From contig JAFGTP010000016.1 in assembly GCA_016934035.1 (NCBI GenBank), positions 1-53,580 on the forward strand: a stretch of DNA of 53,580 nucleotides, given 5' to 3'. This DNA comes from Fidelibacterota bacterium (GTDB lineage: Bacteria; Fidelibacterota; UBA2242; JAFGTP01). Below, in pieces: positions 7,057 to 16,091 of the stretch. The stretch's first letter is position 1. Each line of letters begins with the position of its first letter. The position numbers and the translations under genes are program-made. The notes under the pieces were generated by a model. It saw nothing but the letters and a program-made list of their open reading frames with translations, had not been told where the DNA came from and searched no databases.

Positions 7057-8685
7057 ATGCCCAGGAAAGTATTTGCATTAAACAACACAGGAACAGAAGT
7101 TCAGACGGTATTGGGATATCATGAACCCAAAGAAAATGTCATCTACATTGATAATGCGGAGATCAATTCATTTGCCACAACTATTGATGTCTCCACTGCT
7201 ATGGACCTGGATATTCCTGCTTCCTCGAGAGATGATGATTCGGTCTCTGCCAGAGAATTATTAGGCGGAGGCGGAGAATCCGGGCCGGATTTTAATATTT
7301 CTCCTTATTCTATGGAATCCGGTTCAGAATATGAACACAATGAAAAAATCCTTGCCCGTATATTTCGGAATATTGATGAAAAAGTCTTTGATATGGCTAT
7401 CAACATGCCTTCCAAATTCATGAAATCAGTTTTCGTTAATAAAAATTTTCCGGAACTCAAAGGCAAAAAAAAGGAAATGGCCATTAAAAAAGAGGTCAAC
7501 AATAAACTGGACCGACCCGTTAATGAAGCCAATTTTGATTATATCAATACAGTTGATAATAAAATACTGGCCTTTACCTATGAAGGGTTGCCGCCGTTTT
7601 TTAACATCTATGACAAGGTTAAAGAGCAAATAAAAATCAGACCTAAAGTTAAATTGATTTTGCCGGAGGAACTGATCCTTTCCAACCTGGTCAACTATAA
7701 TTACGAACCAGGACCTGAAGATTATGTTGCAATTGTCCACATCACTACGGAATTATCCAGAATCATTATTACCAAAGGAGGCAAAATTCTGCATATTTCC
7801 CAGCCCATCAATGAACATGCGAACTCTCCAGGGCTGCTGAATAAAATTTCCGGAAGGTTACTGTTTGAAAAGGACATCAGTTCCATCAATAAATTTTCCA
7901 GGATCGTCGTTACAGGAGAGAGGGAGGAAAAAGACGTTGTTGATTACCTCAGAAAACAATACAGTGAAAGCGAACTGATCGAATATTTCAGCGTTTCTGA
8001 AACCAAGTTTGAAATCAATCCGGAATTCATTAATGACGACATGTCCAAACTGGCGCCGGCCCTGGGCCTGCTGGTGTCGGAATTATTATGTAAAGAGAGA
8101 AATGAAAATTTTGTGGATCTGGTCCCCAGTTATATTAAAGACCGCCAAATCTCTTTTAAACTCTCCTGGTACAACATTACCCTTCTGATTCTGCTGGCCA
8201 TGACACCGGTTTATCTCAGTACCCTTTATACCAAAAAGAAAACTGAACACAACGATTGGAAAACCAAAACCGAAGATATCAGCAACAAACTGGCAGAAAT
8301 CCAGTATGTTGACGTCAAGATGGACAGTATTAATTCAGTCCTGATATCCATTGTTGATGAATTGAACCGGGTGAAGGGAATTTCAAAAGGTGCCAACCGG
8401 CTTTCTGAAACAGCCAAAATACTGAGTGATGAAATTGAAAAAATAGGTGGAATCTGGCTGACCAATATGGACTACTCCAGGAAAGAAATTATCATTGAAG
8501 GGTATTCAAAATTTAGAAATCGTATTCCTGAGTTGGTGGCAAAATTTGAAAATGCCGAGGTGAAATCCATAACACCGGATGAAATTCGGGAGGCTGTGGT
8601 TTACAGATTTCAAATCGTGATCCATAAACTGGTGAAAGATGAAACAATTTTTGATCCCAAGATAACACCGGCGAATGAAGGATAG
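7057..8685 (+). CDS. PilM-PilN fusion protein (GspL-like)
   Basis: In this 542-residue protein, residues 1 to about 350 look like the cytoplasmic actin-like PilM domain. YVAIVHITTELSRIII matches a phosphate-binding strand, and SRIVVTGE an adenosine strand. Residues 353-361, VDLVPSYIK, then give the counterpart of the PilN NLLP motif that normally docks into PilM, followed by a single membrane helix (about 369-392), a coiled coil and a ferredoxin-like periplasmic domain as in PilN. Usual systems encode PilM and PilN separately, while GspL joins comparable parts. A Ser/Asp/Gly-rich insertion lies near residues 50-95. Domain boundaries are inferred by eye. Confidence 0.65.
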   Translation: MPRKVFALNNTGTEVQTVLGYHEPKENVIYIDNAEINSFATTIDVSTAMDLDIPASSRDDDSVSARELLGGGGESGPDFNISPYSMESGSEYEHNEKILARIFRNIDEKVFDMAINMPSKFMKSVFVNKNFPELKGKKKEMAIKKEVNNKLDRPVNEANFDYINTVDNKILAFTYEGLPPFFNIYDKVKEQIKIRPKVKLILPEELILSNLVNYNYEPGPEDYVAIVHITTELSRIIITKGGKILHISQPINEHANSPGLLNKISGRLLFEKDISSINKFSRIVVTGEREEKDVVDYLRKQYSESELIEYFSVSETKFEINPEFINDDMSKLAPALGLLVSELLCKERNENFVDLVPSYIKDRQISFKLSWYNITLLILLAMTPVYLSTLYTKKKTEHNDWKTKTEDISNKLAEIQYVDVKMDSINSVLISIVDELNRVKGISKGANRLSETAKILSDEIEKIGGIWLTNMDYSRKEIIIEGYSKFRNRIPELVAKFENAEVKSITPDEIREAVVYRFQIVIHKLVKDETIFDPKITPANEG

Positions 8686-8688
8686 GTT

Positions 8689-9561
8689 ATGTCAAAACAT
8701 TTATTAAACTCCGTCATACTCATCATGCTTCTGATTATCCTTTTGGGAGGTGGTTTTTATTTTATCCAGGAGCGTTACAATGCAGACATCATTGCATTAA
8801 GAGAAGAATACAAAGTAACTTCTGACAAATATGAAGAATTGTTGATCGCCAAGCAGGAATTGCCGGAAAAGATCAAATCCCTGGAAGAAATGAAGTATGA
8901 ACTTGAAAATTACCCGATCATGCTGATGAAAAGAGAAAATATCCATCGCGTCTATCAGTATTTTGAAAAATATGATAAATTCGGGCCCTTTTTTGAGTTC
9001 AATTACAAAATCAGCAATATTCTGGAGCGGGAAGAGGTGGTTGAGGCCAATTATAACCTGAGTGGTGTTGGGGATTATTCCAAACTCATGGGATTTATTA
9101 ATTACCTTGAGTACTCTCCGCCGTTGTTTTTTATCGATAAGTTGACTTTCAAGCAGAGTAAAGATGAAAATGCCGGAGACATAAAGTTAGATTTTAAAGG
9201 TATTTTTTCTAAAAACACACCAACTGGAATAACCAGCAGTATCTTTACAGTGAAAACTTATATAGGAAAATTATCATTTTATAATCCTTTTAGTCCATTG
9301 ATATTATGGAACTTGCCGCCTAATGAAAATAATTTGCCAGATGTCAGATATAATAAATTACTTGCTCTTACTGAAAATACTGCTTATTTTAAATCCATCA
9401 ATGGAGAAATTAATAGTGTTAATATCGGAGATGAAGTTTATTTAGGAACATTAAACTCGATTGATACAGACCAGGGTGTAGCAGTGTTCTTCATGAATTA
9501 TGGGGGCATTTATAATAAACTAATAAGAAGTATATATGAGAAGCCAGAAAATGCAAGATAG
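8689..9561 (+). CDS. PilO-like protein with a PilP-like C-terminal domain
   Basis: This 290-residue protein has an N-terminal membrane helix (about 6-26), a coiled coil (about 27-85) and a ferredoxin-like domain to about 175, the PilO architecture. A Pro/Asn-rich linker follows. From about residue 225, LLALTENTAYFKSINGE and the strands after it look like the beta domain of PilP/GspC that contacts the secretin. If right, one protein replaces PilO and PilP. AAGGA at 8678-8682 supports the start, three bases after the previous stop. The PilO part is the firmer call and the PilP part is inference. Confidence 0.55.
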   Translation: MSKHLLNSVILIMLLIILLGGGFYFIQERYNADIIALREEYKVTSDKYEELLIAKQELPEKIKSLEEMKYELENYPIMLMKRENIHRVYQYFEKYDKFGPFFEFNYKISNILEREEVVEANYNLSGVGDYSKLMGFINYLEYSPPLFFIDKLTFKQSKDENAGDIKLDFKGIFSKNTPTGITSSIFTVKTYIGKLSFYNPFSPLILWNLPPNENNLPDVRYNKLLALTENTAYFKSINGEINSVNIGDEVYLGTLNSIDTDQGVAVFFMNYGGIYNKLIRSIYEKPENAR

Positions 9562-11722
9562 AATGAAATTAAACAGCACAGCAATTATATTGTTGGTTTT
9601 GAGTTTTTGCATCACAACCTTTGCCCAAATGAAACCTTACGAGGTTTACAATAACAGTCCGGCCCAAATGGTTGCCTTTTCATCAGACACACAATTTGAA
9701 GATGCTATTAACATCCTCGGTAAATTGTCGATGCAATTTGAATCCAAGACAATTATTGATCCGACTTTTCAGTCCGGCCCTATCGGTATCGAAATCCCGC
9801 AGATGCCATGGAAAACGGCTTTTCAGCGCATAGTCAGTGAAAGAAACCTGGAGTTCTCGGAATTTCCCAATTACTATCAAATTATTGAAAAGGGCCAGGA
9901 AGGCGGGCAGACTGTTCCGGCAAAAACTGATGGCCCAATCTATAATTCCAAAACCCGGGAAGTTAAAATCAATGCGATATTCTTTCAGGCCGACCGCACA
10001 AAATTGCATAATGCCGGTATCAACTGGGAAGTGCTGCAAACAAGCCCGGGATTATCCTTGCGACAGCTGACCATCGGCTCTGATTTTGGCATTATCAGTA
10101 CCCAGAGTTCCAGCGATGACGCATCAGCCAAAAGAAGGATTACCCATACTTCTTACGAAGAGGATGGTTCGGTTGATGTCGAGGCCATTCTCAACCTGTT
10201 TGAAAGTAAGGACATGGGAAAAATCCTCTCCAAACCGACGATTAAGGTTGTGGATGGAAAACAGGGTGAAATCCATGTGGGGACGCAATTTGCAATCAAC
10301 CAGCGTGATTTTGCCGGAAATACGGTCACAAGATTTGCAAACGCTGGTACCATTCTGCGGGTGACACCCCAGATTATTGAAGATTCATCCATGACCTTTA
10401 TACACATGACAATCGAAGCCGAAAAAAGTTCAGCGCGAGCCGGAATGGGCGACCGTCCGGAGATCGATACGCAGAAAGCCACCACTGATGTACTTTTGAC
10501 CGATGGCGAACAGACCATGATCGGTGGTTTGTTTGTTCAGGAAAAAGTGGAAAACAGAAGTGGAATACCGATTCTGAAAGACTTGCCCTGGTGGGTTTTT
10601 GGCATTCGCTATCTGGCTGGTTATACCACCACCACCGTCAGCCGTAAAGAACTGTTGATCTTCATAAAAGTGGAACTGGTGAGTCCATTAAAAGACAGAA
10701 TTGAAAAGAAAAGACAGGAATTATTAAGTCAGCAACTGACTGAAAGTTCAAACCAGTTTCGTGATGAATTCAATGACCTCGATGCTGTTGCCACTGATAT
10801 CGTCAGAAAAAGCCCCAGCTATCCCCTCAAGGAAGAAAAATATAAAAAAAATGATATAGAAGAAAAGATTGATGAGGAATTAAAACAGGAAGCAGTTGTC
10901 AGCGAGGTAGAAGAACCCGTAATGGAACCGGAACCGATTATTGTTCCTGAAAAACCGGTCAAAGAAACACCAGCGGTTGACAAGGATACAAAACAAATCA
11001 TTCAAAAATTAACTGAAGAAGAACAACAATCAACCCACACGCAGGCGGCTGTCATTAATAAACCGGCTGAAGAACCGGCCACAAAATCTGAAGAGCGCAA
11101 AACTGCAACCCAAGAAACACAAAAAATTGAAGAACCCAAATCTGGGGTGACCCCAGAGATTGAGAAAACACCACCACCACCTCCTCCCGTAACCGTTAAG
11201 AAAGAAACCAAAACAGTCAGCCAGCCAGTGGCAGTTAAACCCGCTGAACCGAAGCCGGTCCCGAAAAAAGTTGAGGAGCCGGTGGTTAAACAGGTGGAAG
11301 AAACTGTCAGCAGTCAGGAAGAAAAGAAGCCGGAACCCCAGGAACCGTTGAAAGTCTTTGTGAAACCGGAACCGAAACCTGTGGTTACAAAAACCGAAGA
11401 ACCGAAAGAAACCGTTTCGGTTCCCCAGGAATCTCCGGCTGAAACCGTGGAGCAATCCAATATCAATGATGAACCTTCCTTAAAACCCAGATATACCATC
11501 CAGATTTTTTCCAGTGATAACTATGAAAAAACCATGGAAGAAATTTCCTTATTTAAAGAAAAGGGAATCGAAGTCTACATTGTCAAACAGAAAGTTGATG
11601 ATAAAATCTTTTATAGAGTCCGATCTGGCAAATACCGCAATTTTTCAGATGCTAAAAGGGATATGAAAAACATCCAGAAAACCTTTCCGGATCGAAAAGA
11701 TATGTGGATTGATAATTTATAG
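9536..11722 (+). CDS. pilQ: Secretin (PilQ/GspD family) with a C-terminal SPOR domain
   Basis: This is the outer-membrane pore of the pilus. The likely start is the ATG at 9563, right after the upstream stop, giving a clean signal peptide ending TFAQ; the frame is open from 9536. An N-terminal domain (about 60-140) precedes the secretin domain (about 150-385). The secretin domain has KILSKPTIKVVDGK, a Val-Thr-Pro strand and the family signature ENRSGIPILKDLPWW. Residues about 430-645 are a Pro/Glu/Lys/Val-rich linker with a six-proline run. The last 75 residues (YTIQIFSSDNYEK onward) form a SPOR domain, known to bind denuded peptidoglycan. Standard PilQ proteins bind the wall through N-terminal AMIN domains, so a C-terminal SPOR is unusual. 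Confidence 0.85.
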   Translation: MRSQKMQDRMKLNSTAIILLVLSFCITTFAQMKPYEVYNNSPAQMVAFSSDTQFEDAINILGKLSMQFESKTIIDPTFQSGPIGIEIPQMPWKTAFQRIVSERNLEFSEFPNYYQIIEKGQEGGQTVPAKTDGPIYNSKTREVKINAIFFQADRTKLHNAGINWEVLQTSPGLSLRQLTIGSDFGIISTQSSSDDASAKRRITHTSYEEDGSVDVEAILNLFESKDMGKILSKPTIKVVDGKQGEIHVGTQFAINQRDFAGNTVTRFANAGTILRVTPQIIEDSSMTFIHMTIEAEKSSARAGMGDRPEIDTQKATTDVLLTDGEQTMIGGLFVQEKVENRSGIPILKDLPWWVFGIRYLAGYTTTTVSRKELLIFIKVELVSPLKDRIEKKRQELLSQQLTESSNQFRDEFNDLDAVATDIVRKSPSYPLKEEKYKKNDIEEKIDEELKQEAVVSEVEEPVMEPEPIIVPEKPVKETPAVDKDTKQIIQKLTEEEQQSTHTQAAVINKPAEEPATKSEERKTATQETQKIEEPKSGVTPEIEKTPPPPPPVTVKKETKTVSQPVAVKPAEPKPVPKKVEEPVVKQVEETVSSQEEKKPEPQEPLKVFVKPEPKPVVTKTEEPKETVSVPQESPAETVEQSNINDEPSLKPRYTIQIFSSDNYEKTMEEISLFKEKGIEVYIVKQKVDDKIFYRVRSGKYRNFSDAKRDMKNIQKTFPDRKDMWIDNL

Positions 11723-11744
11723 AAAAAGTATAATAAAATTGCTG

Positions 11745-11779
11745 AAAAAGAGGAATAGTCGTCATTCCTCTTTTTTTTT
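11745..11779 (+). terminator. Terminator of the pilus operon
   Basis: The stem AAAAAGAGGAAT (11745-11756) pairs with ATTCCTCTTTTT (11764-11775) around a seven-base loop and ends in nine T. It closes the operon that began at 953. Confidence 0.9.
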
Positions 11780-11873
11780 GAAAAATTCTTATTCTTGCTA
11801 AAATTTCAGAAATTTTCAACTACTGCAAGTCGCTGAAACAGCAAAAGGCACAAAATCAAAAAAGGAGCATAAC

Positions 11874-13622
11874 TTGAAAAAATTGAAAATATTGCTGATC
11901 ACCTGTTTTTTTATCTCTTTGGGCCTGGCGTCGCAGGAAGATACGATCCAGTGTGCCCCCAAACCCATGGAAATATGGGATATCATGAAATGGAAAACCA
12001 TTTCTGACAAAGTATTATGCGATGATGGAAAATGGTTCGCCTGGCGGACCTATAGTGAAGAATCCGACGGAATGGTTTGTATCAGAAATCTGGAAGAGGA
12101 CTCATTGTATGAGTTCGGTTCCGGCTTCGGACGTTCCGGACAGATGGAATTTTCTGGTAACCATTTCATGTTTATCATGTTTCCCAACAAAGAGGAACAG
12201 GATAAACTGAAAAAAGAGAAAAAATCAGGGAAAAACAGCCTGGGAATCGTGGATCTGAAAACCGGAAAACTGAAAAAACTTCAAAATGTCAAAAATTTTG
12301 GAAAACCCGAAGAATCTTCGGATTGGATCGGGATTCAATTTTGTGTTCCTGACTCCAGGGAAAACAAGGATGAATTCCGGGGATCGGATTTTATGCTTTA
12401 TCATCTTGCAGATTCCAGTTTTTATAATTTTGGCAATGTCGCAGAATTTCAATTTGATAAAACGGGAAAATGGCTGGTTCTGGTCATTGATGCGGAAGAT
12501 ACGGCCCTGAACTGTGTGCTTCTTAGAAACATGGAGACCGGTAAAGTAATTTCGGTGGCCAGTGGCAAAGCCGATTTTTCAAAATTATCCTGGACCAGAG
12601 AAGGTGACGGTTGTTGCTTTTTGAAAGCAGAGGAAAAAAAGGATTATCGGGAAAAATCCATCAGTATTATCGGTTTATACAATTTGGATAAAAATGATTT
12701 CAAGACTGTTTGTTATCATCCGGAACTGGACGATCGCTTCCCTGAAAATATGGCTATCAGCCCGCATTTTACTCCGGCATGGAAGGAAGAACTGGACGGG
12801 ATTTTTTTTGGTATACACAAAAATGAAATGACAGAAGAAGCTAAAGCCAAACAGGACAGTTGCCGGGAAAAAGATGAAAAGAGCCATGAAGATCTGCCGG
12901 ACATGGTCATCTGGCACTGGCAGGACAAACGGCTGCAATCCCAGCAATGGGTGACGGAAACCGGCGACAAAAACTATAGTTACCTCTCCTATTTTCATCT
13001 AAAAAACAATCAATTTCATCAATTGGCCAATGACAGTATTCGACATTATGGCACTGCCAAAAGAGGAAATTTTGCCATTGGTTATAACCAGGAAAAATAC
13101 AAACTTCAGGAAAGCCTGGAAGGACGTAGTTTCAGAGACCTTTATGTTTATGATCTGACCACTGGAGAAAACCACTTGGCTTTAGCTAAAAACCGCTGGT
13201 ATTTTGGCCCTTCTCCAGACAATCGGTATTTTCTTTACTATGAAAAGGGACATTTTTATACCTATGACATGAAACAAAGAAAAAGTGTCAATATCACAGC
13301 CTCAGTGCCTGTCAGTTTTATCAATGTTGAAGATGACCACAACGTCACAGACCCGCCTTACCTGCCTCTGGATTGGAGTGAAGACAGTAAATATGTGGTT
13401 TTGAGTGACGGCTGGGACCTCTGGAAAATTGATCGTAATGGTGATCATTTCCAAAACCTGACGAGGCAGGGACGCAAAGACAAAATCAGGTTTGGCAATG
13501 AATACAAAATTGACCCTGATGATGAAGGAATTGATTTTTCTGGAGATGTATTCTTCAGAATGCACGGTGAATTGAATAAAAAAATGGGATTAGCAGAATT
13601 CAAAAAGGGAAGCCCGCTGTGA
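11874..13622 (+). CDS. S9 (prolyl oligopeptidase-like) peptidase, N-terminal propeller part
   Basis: This frame encodes 582 residues from a TTG start with AAGGAG six bases upstream. A signal peptide ends near LGLASQ, so the product is exported. The rest has WD/PD40-like repeats such as FQFDKTGKWLVLV and FGPSPDNRYFLYY, the beta-propeller that gates S9 peptidases. No catalytic motif is present. The frame stops at 13620-13622, exactly where the catalytic part begins in the -1 frame through a GTGA overlap. Related S9 proteins carry both parts in one chain, so this is one gene broken by a frameshift, a translationally coupled split, or a sequence error. Confidence 0.75.
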   Translation: MKKLKILLITCFFISLGLASQEDTIQCAPKPMEIWDIMKWKTISDKVLCDDGKWFAWRTYSEESDGMVCIRNLEEDSLYEFGSGFGRSGQMEFSGNHFMFIMFPNKEEQDKLKKEKKSGKNSLGIVDLKTGKLKKLQNVKNFGKPEESSDWIGIQFCVPDSRENKDEFRGSDFMLYHLADSSFYNFGNVAEFQFDKTGKWLVLVIDAEDTALNCVLLRNMETGKVISVASGKADFSKLSWTREGDGCCFLKAEEKKDYREKSISIIGLYNLDKNDFKTVCYHPELDDRFPENMAISPHFTPAWKEELDGIFFGIHKNEMTEEAKAKQDSCREKDEKSHEDLPDMVIWHWQDKRLQSQQWVTETGDKNYSYLSYFHLKNNQFHQLANDSIRHYGTAKRGNFAIGYNQEKYKLQESLEGRSFRDLYVYDLTTGENHLALAKNRWYFGPSPDNRYFLYYEKGHFYTYDMKQRKSVNITASVPVSFINVEDDHNVTDPPYLPLDWSEDSKYVVLSDGWDLWKIDRNGDHFQNLTRQGRKDKIRFGNEYKIDPDDEGIDFSGDVFFRMHGELNKKMGLAEFKKGSPL

Positions 13623-14725
13623 CGGTTCTTTATTTCAGTGATGATGCCTACCGGGAACTGATCAAAGCCCAAAAGGCAGAGATTTTTACTTTTACCAGGG
13701 AAAATAATCAGGAATACAGTGAATTTTATTTGACATCGGATGATTTTAAAAGCTGTAAAAAAATCACCGAGACCAATCCGCAGCAAAAAGACTATTACTG
13801 GTCCTCCGGGCGGCGCATTATTGATTATGTCACTGAATATGGAGATTCCTTACAGGGCGTACTTTATTTACCGGCAAATCATAAAGAAGGTCAGGTCTAT
13901 CCGACCATTGTCTACATGTATGAAAAGCTGTCCCACCAGGCCAATAGTTATTTGATGCCAAGGTTGGCCGGTGTTCTCAATATATCCTTTTACACCAGTC
14001 ACGGGTATGCAGTCTTCACACCGGACATAGTTTTCAAAATCAATGACCCCGGTGTCAGTTCCACAAAATGTATCCTGGCCGGAATTGAAGCAGCCTTGAA
14101 AACAGGCCTTGTTGATCCGGACCGCCTGGGAATTCAGGGCCATTCCTGGGGCGGATACCAGACCGCTTTTATGATCACCCAGACCGATATTTTCAAAGCA
14201 GCCTGTGCCGGTGCGCCTTTGACCAATATGCTCAGCATGTATTCATCCATCTATTGGAACACCGGCGGGGCCAATATGGCGATCTTTGAATCTTCCCAGG
14301 GACGGTTTTTGGGAGGCTACTGGGACAATCTGGAGGCCTATACACGAAATTCACCGGTTTATTTGGCCCGGAATGTCAATACGCCCCTGCTGATGCTGCA
14401 TAATGATAAAGATGGTGCTGTGGACTGGAACCAGGGTATTGAATACTATAATACTCTGAGACGCCTCAATAAACCCGTGGTCATGCTGGAGTATAAAGGT
14501 GAAAATCACGGCTTGCGACAACTTGAAAACAAAAAGGATTACACCCTTCGCATGAAGGAGTTTTTTGACTATTATCTTAAGGATGGTGAGGTACCGGAAT
14601 GGTGGAAAAAAGGAGTCCCCTACATTAATTTGCAAGACCATCTGAAAGAAAGATCAGCCCTGCTGGAACCGCCTCAACCCTGTGAGGTTGACAGTATGAA
14701 ACAGGAAAATTCAAATCAGAAGTAA
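13619..14725 (+). CDS. S9 peptidase catalytic domain (alpha/beta hydrolase), split from 11874-13622
   Basis: This frame encodes 368 residues if started at the GTG overlapping the upstream TGA. The nucleophile elbow is GHSWGGYQ (Ser in GxSxGG), the acid lies in HNDKDGAVDW, and the histidine in GENHGL, all in the order of the S9 catalytic triad. The early region ITETNPQQKDYYW is typical of the stretch just before the catalytic domain in long S9 proteins, so nothing seems lost at the junction. It has no signal peptide of its own, so alone it would stay in the cytoplasm. A weak Shine-Dalgarno-like AAGGGA lies at 13605-13610. Confidence 0.8.
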   Translation: MTVLYFSDDAYRELIKAQKAEIFTFTRENNQEYSEFYLTSDDFKSCKKITETNPQQKDYYWSSGRRIIDYVTEYGDSLQGVLYLPANHKEGQVYPTIVYMYEKLSHQANSYLMPRLAGVLNISFYTSHGYAVFTPDIVFKINDPGVSSTKCILAGIEAALKTGLVDPDRLGIQGHSWGGYQTAFMITQTDIFKAACAGAPLTNMLSMYSSIYWNTGGANMAIFESSQGRFLGGYWDNLEAYTRNSPVYLARNVNTPLLMLHNDKDGAVDWNQGIEYYNTLRRLNKPVVMLEYKGENHGLRQLENKKDYTLRMKEFFDYYLKDGEVPEWWKKGVPYINLQDHLKERSALLEPPQPCEVDSMKQENSNQK

Positions 14726-14732
14726 AATAAGA

Positions 14733-14757
14733 AAAGGCCGGGATTTTACCGGCCTTT
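14733..14757. terminator. Bidirectional terminator between S9 peptidase and rlmG
   Basis: AAAGGCCGG (14733-14741) pairs with CCGGCCTTT (14749-14757) around a seven-base loop. It overlaps the stop codon of the reverse-strand gene and can serve both converging genes. Confidence 0.7.
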
Positions 14758-15901
14758 AAACATTAAACCGTGTGTCATCTTCCAGAATTTCTTCCTCTTC
14801 AAAGATGTTTTTGCTCTCATAGATGACATACTTATCATTTTCAGCCAGGATATCAATTTGATTAAAATATTTCTCCAGATGAGTCGAATAATTTAAATGC
14901 CTGTTGGCGACAATGATAAAACGGCCCGTGTCTTTGAGGACCCGGGCAACATGCTTGAATAAATCCAGTGTGACCTCAATATTGTTTTCATGTTCAAAAT
15001 GAAAAGGCGGGTTGGAGATGACGAGGTTAAAAAAATTATTATCAAAGGATTTTAAATTATCATCATAATGAAAAAAGACCTTCTTACCGGAAATGTTGAG
15101 TTTGGCAGAAGCTACAGCCAGTGAAAAATCATCGATCAAATGCATTTCCGCTTTGGAATTATCATCATGAAGGAGTTTCGCGAGCACACCGTTGCCACAG
15201 CCCAGATCCAGAATGACTTTATCCTTTACCTGAACCGAAACAGTATCCATCAAAAATCTGCTGGCAGCGTCCATGGTCCCTGAACTAAAGACGCCGGGAT
15301 ATTGCTTTAAAACCAGGTCACTGTTGACTTCGCAGTTTTCCAGTAAATCCCGCTGAAGGTAATTTTTGGGTTTTTTGAGGATTAATAAACGGGCTTTTTT
15401 CCAGGCCAGGTTTTGCTCGACTTCATCAAAATATTCTGCTGCGATTTGTAACATCTGTCCGGTAAAATGGCGGGTCATGAATCCGCAAAGCACCATGCCG
15501 GTTTTCTTAATCGATTTGGACAAATGTTGCAGGTAAAAGCGAAATAACCCCATCGATTTGGGTACCTTGATGAGCGCCAGGTCCGTCTTCTTTCCCGGGT
15601 AGGCAAACAAATCCAGAAGTTGTAAATGGTCCAGTGATAAGCGGTTGTTTTCCAGATTTTTTATGATGGCCTTTTCCTGGGATTTGTAACTGCAAACATT
15701 GAAAGGATGATAATCGTATAACAAGTTGGCGAGAAAACCAAACCGGTCATTGTAAATAAGAATTTGTTTATCACCCAGGGGGAGGTCTTCGATAAAGTTC
15801 AGCAGGTATTCATCAGAGGCATTCCAGGAGCGCAGGGATGTATTCGATGTTCTGGGATAACGCATAATATTAAATTTTTTGTCTTTATAAATATAAATCA
15901 T
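14756..15901 (-). CDS. rlmG: Probable 23S rRNA guanine-N2 methyltransferase RlmG
   Basis: The protein has 381 residues from the start chosen here (ATG at 15901, preceded by GTGGAATT). An upstream in-frame start at 15958 would add 19 hydrophobic, AT-encoded residues and looks unlikely. The N-terminal half keeps the WNASDEYLL motif of RlmG, an inactive duplicated methyltransferase fold. The C-terminal half has the SAM-binding DLGCGNGVLA and the catalytic SNPPFHF motif near residue 295. RlmG methylates G1835 of 23S rRNA in Escherichia coli. RsmC is the nearest alternative but lacks the WxAxDEYLL start. Confidence 0.8.
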   Translation of the reverse strand: MIYIYKDKKFNIMRYPRTSNTSLRSWNASDEYLLNFIEDLPLGDKQILIYNDRFGFLANLLYDYHPFNVCSYKSQEKAIIKNLENNRLSLDHLQLLDLFAYPGKKTDLALIKVPKSMGLFRFYLQHLSKSIKKTGMVLCGFMTRHFTGQMLQIAAEYFDEVEQNLAWKKARLLILKKPKNYLQRDLLENCEVNSDLVLKQYPGVFSSGTMDAASRFLMDTVSVQVKDKVILDLGCGNGVLAKLLHDDNSKAEMHLIDDFSLAVASAKLNISGKKVFFHYDDNLKSFDNNFFNLVISNPPFHFEHENNIEVTLDLFKHVARVLKDTGRFIIVANRHLNYSTHLEKYFNQIDILAENDKYVIYESKNIFEEEEILEDDTRFNV

Positions 15902-16091
15902 AATTCCACTATTTTTTACTAACTTAACCGGGGTAAATATAATAAAAATATTGAACAAGACAATGAGTAATTATTTACAGATGATATTTTAAAGTTTACA
16001 AAACAAAAAATTTTTAATAATATTACATTGATTGAGTTCCTGTCAATTATATCACTTTTCATGAAAAACGATAAAAAAAAGGAGGATTACC

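Noticed and set aside
13601..13609. Canonical programmed -1 frameshift site in the S9 gene
   Set aside because: The heptamer would need A before AAA-AAG but has C, and no clear downstream stimulator is seen, so I keep it only as one option.
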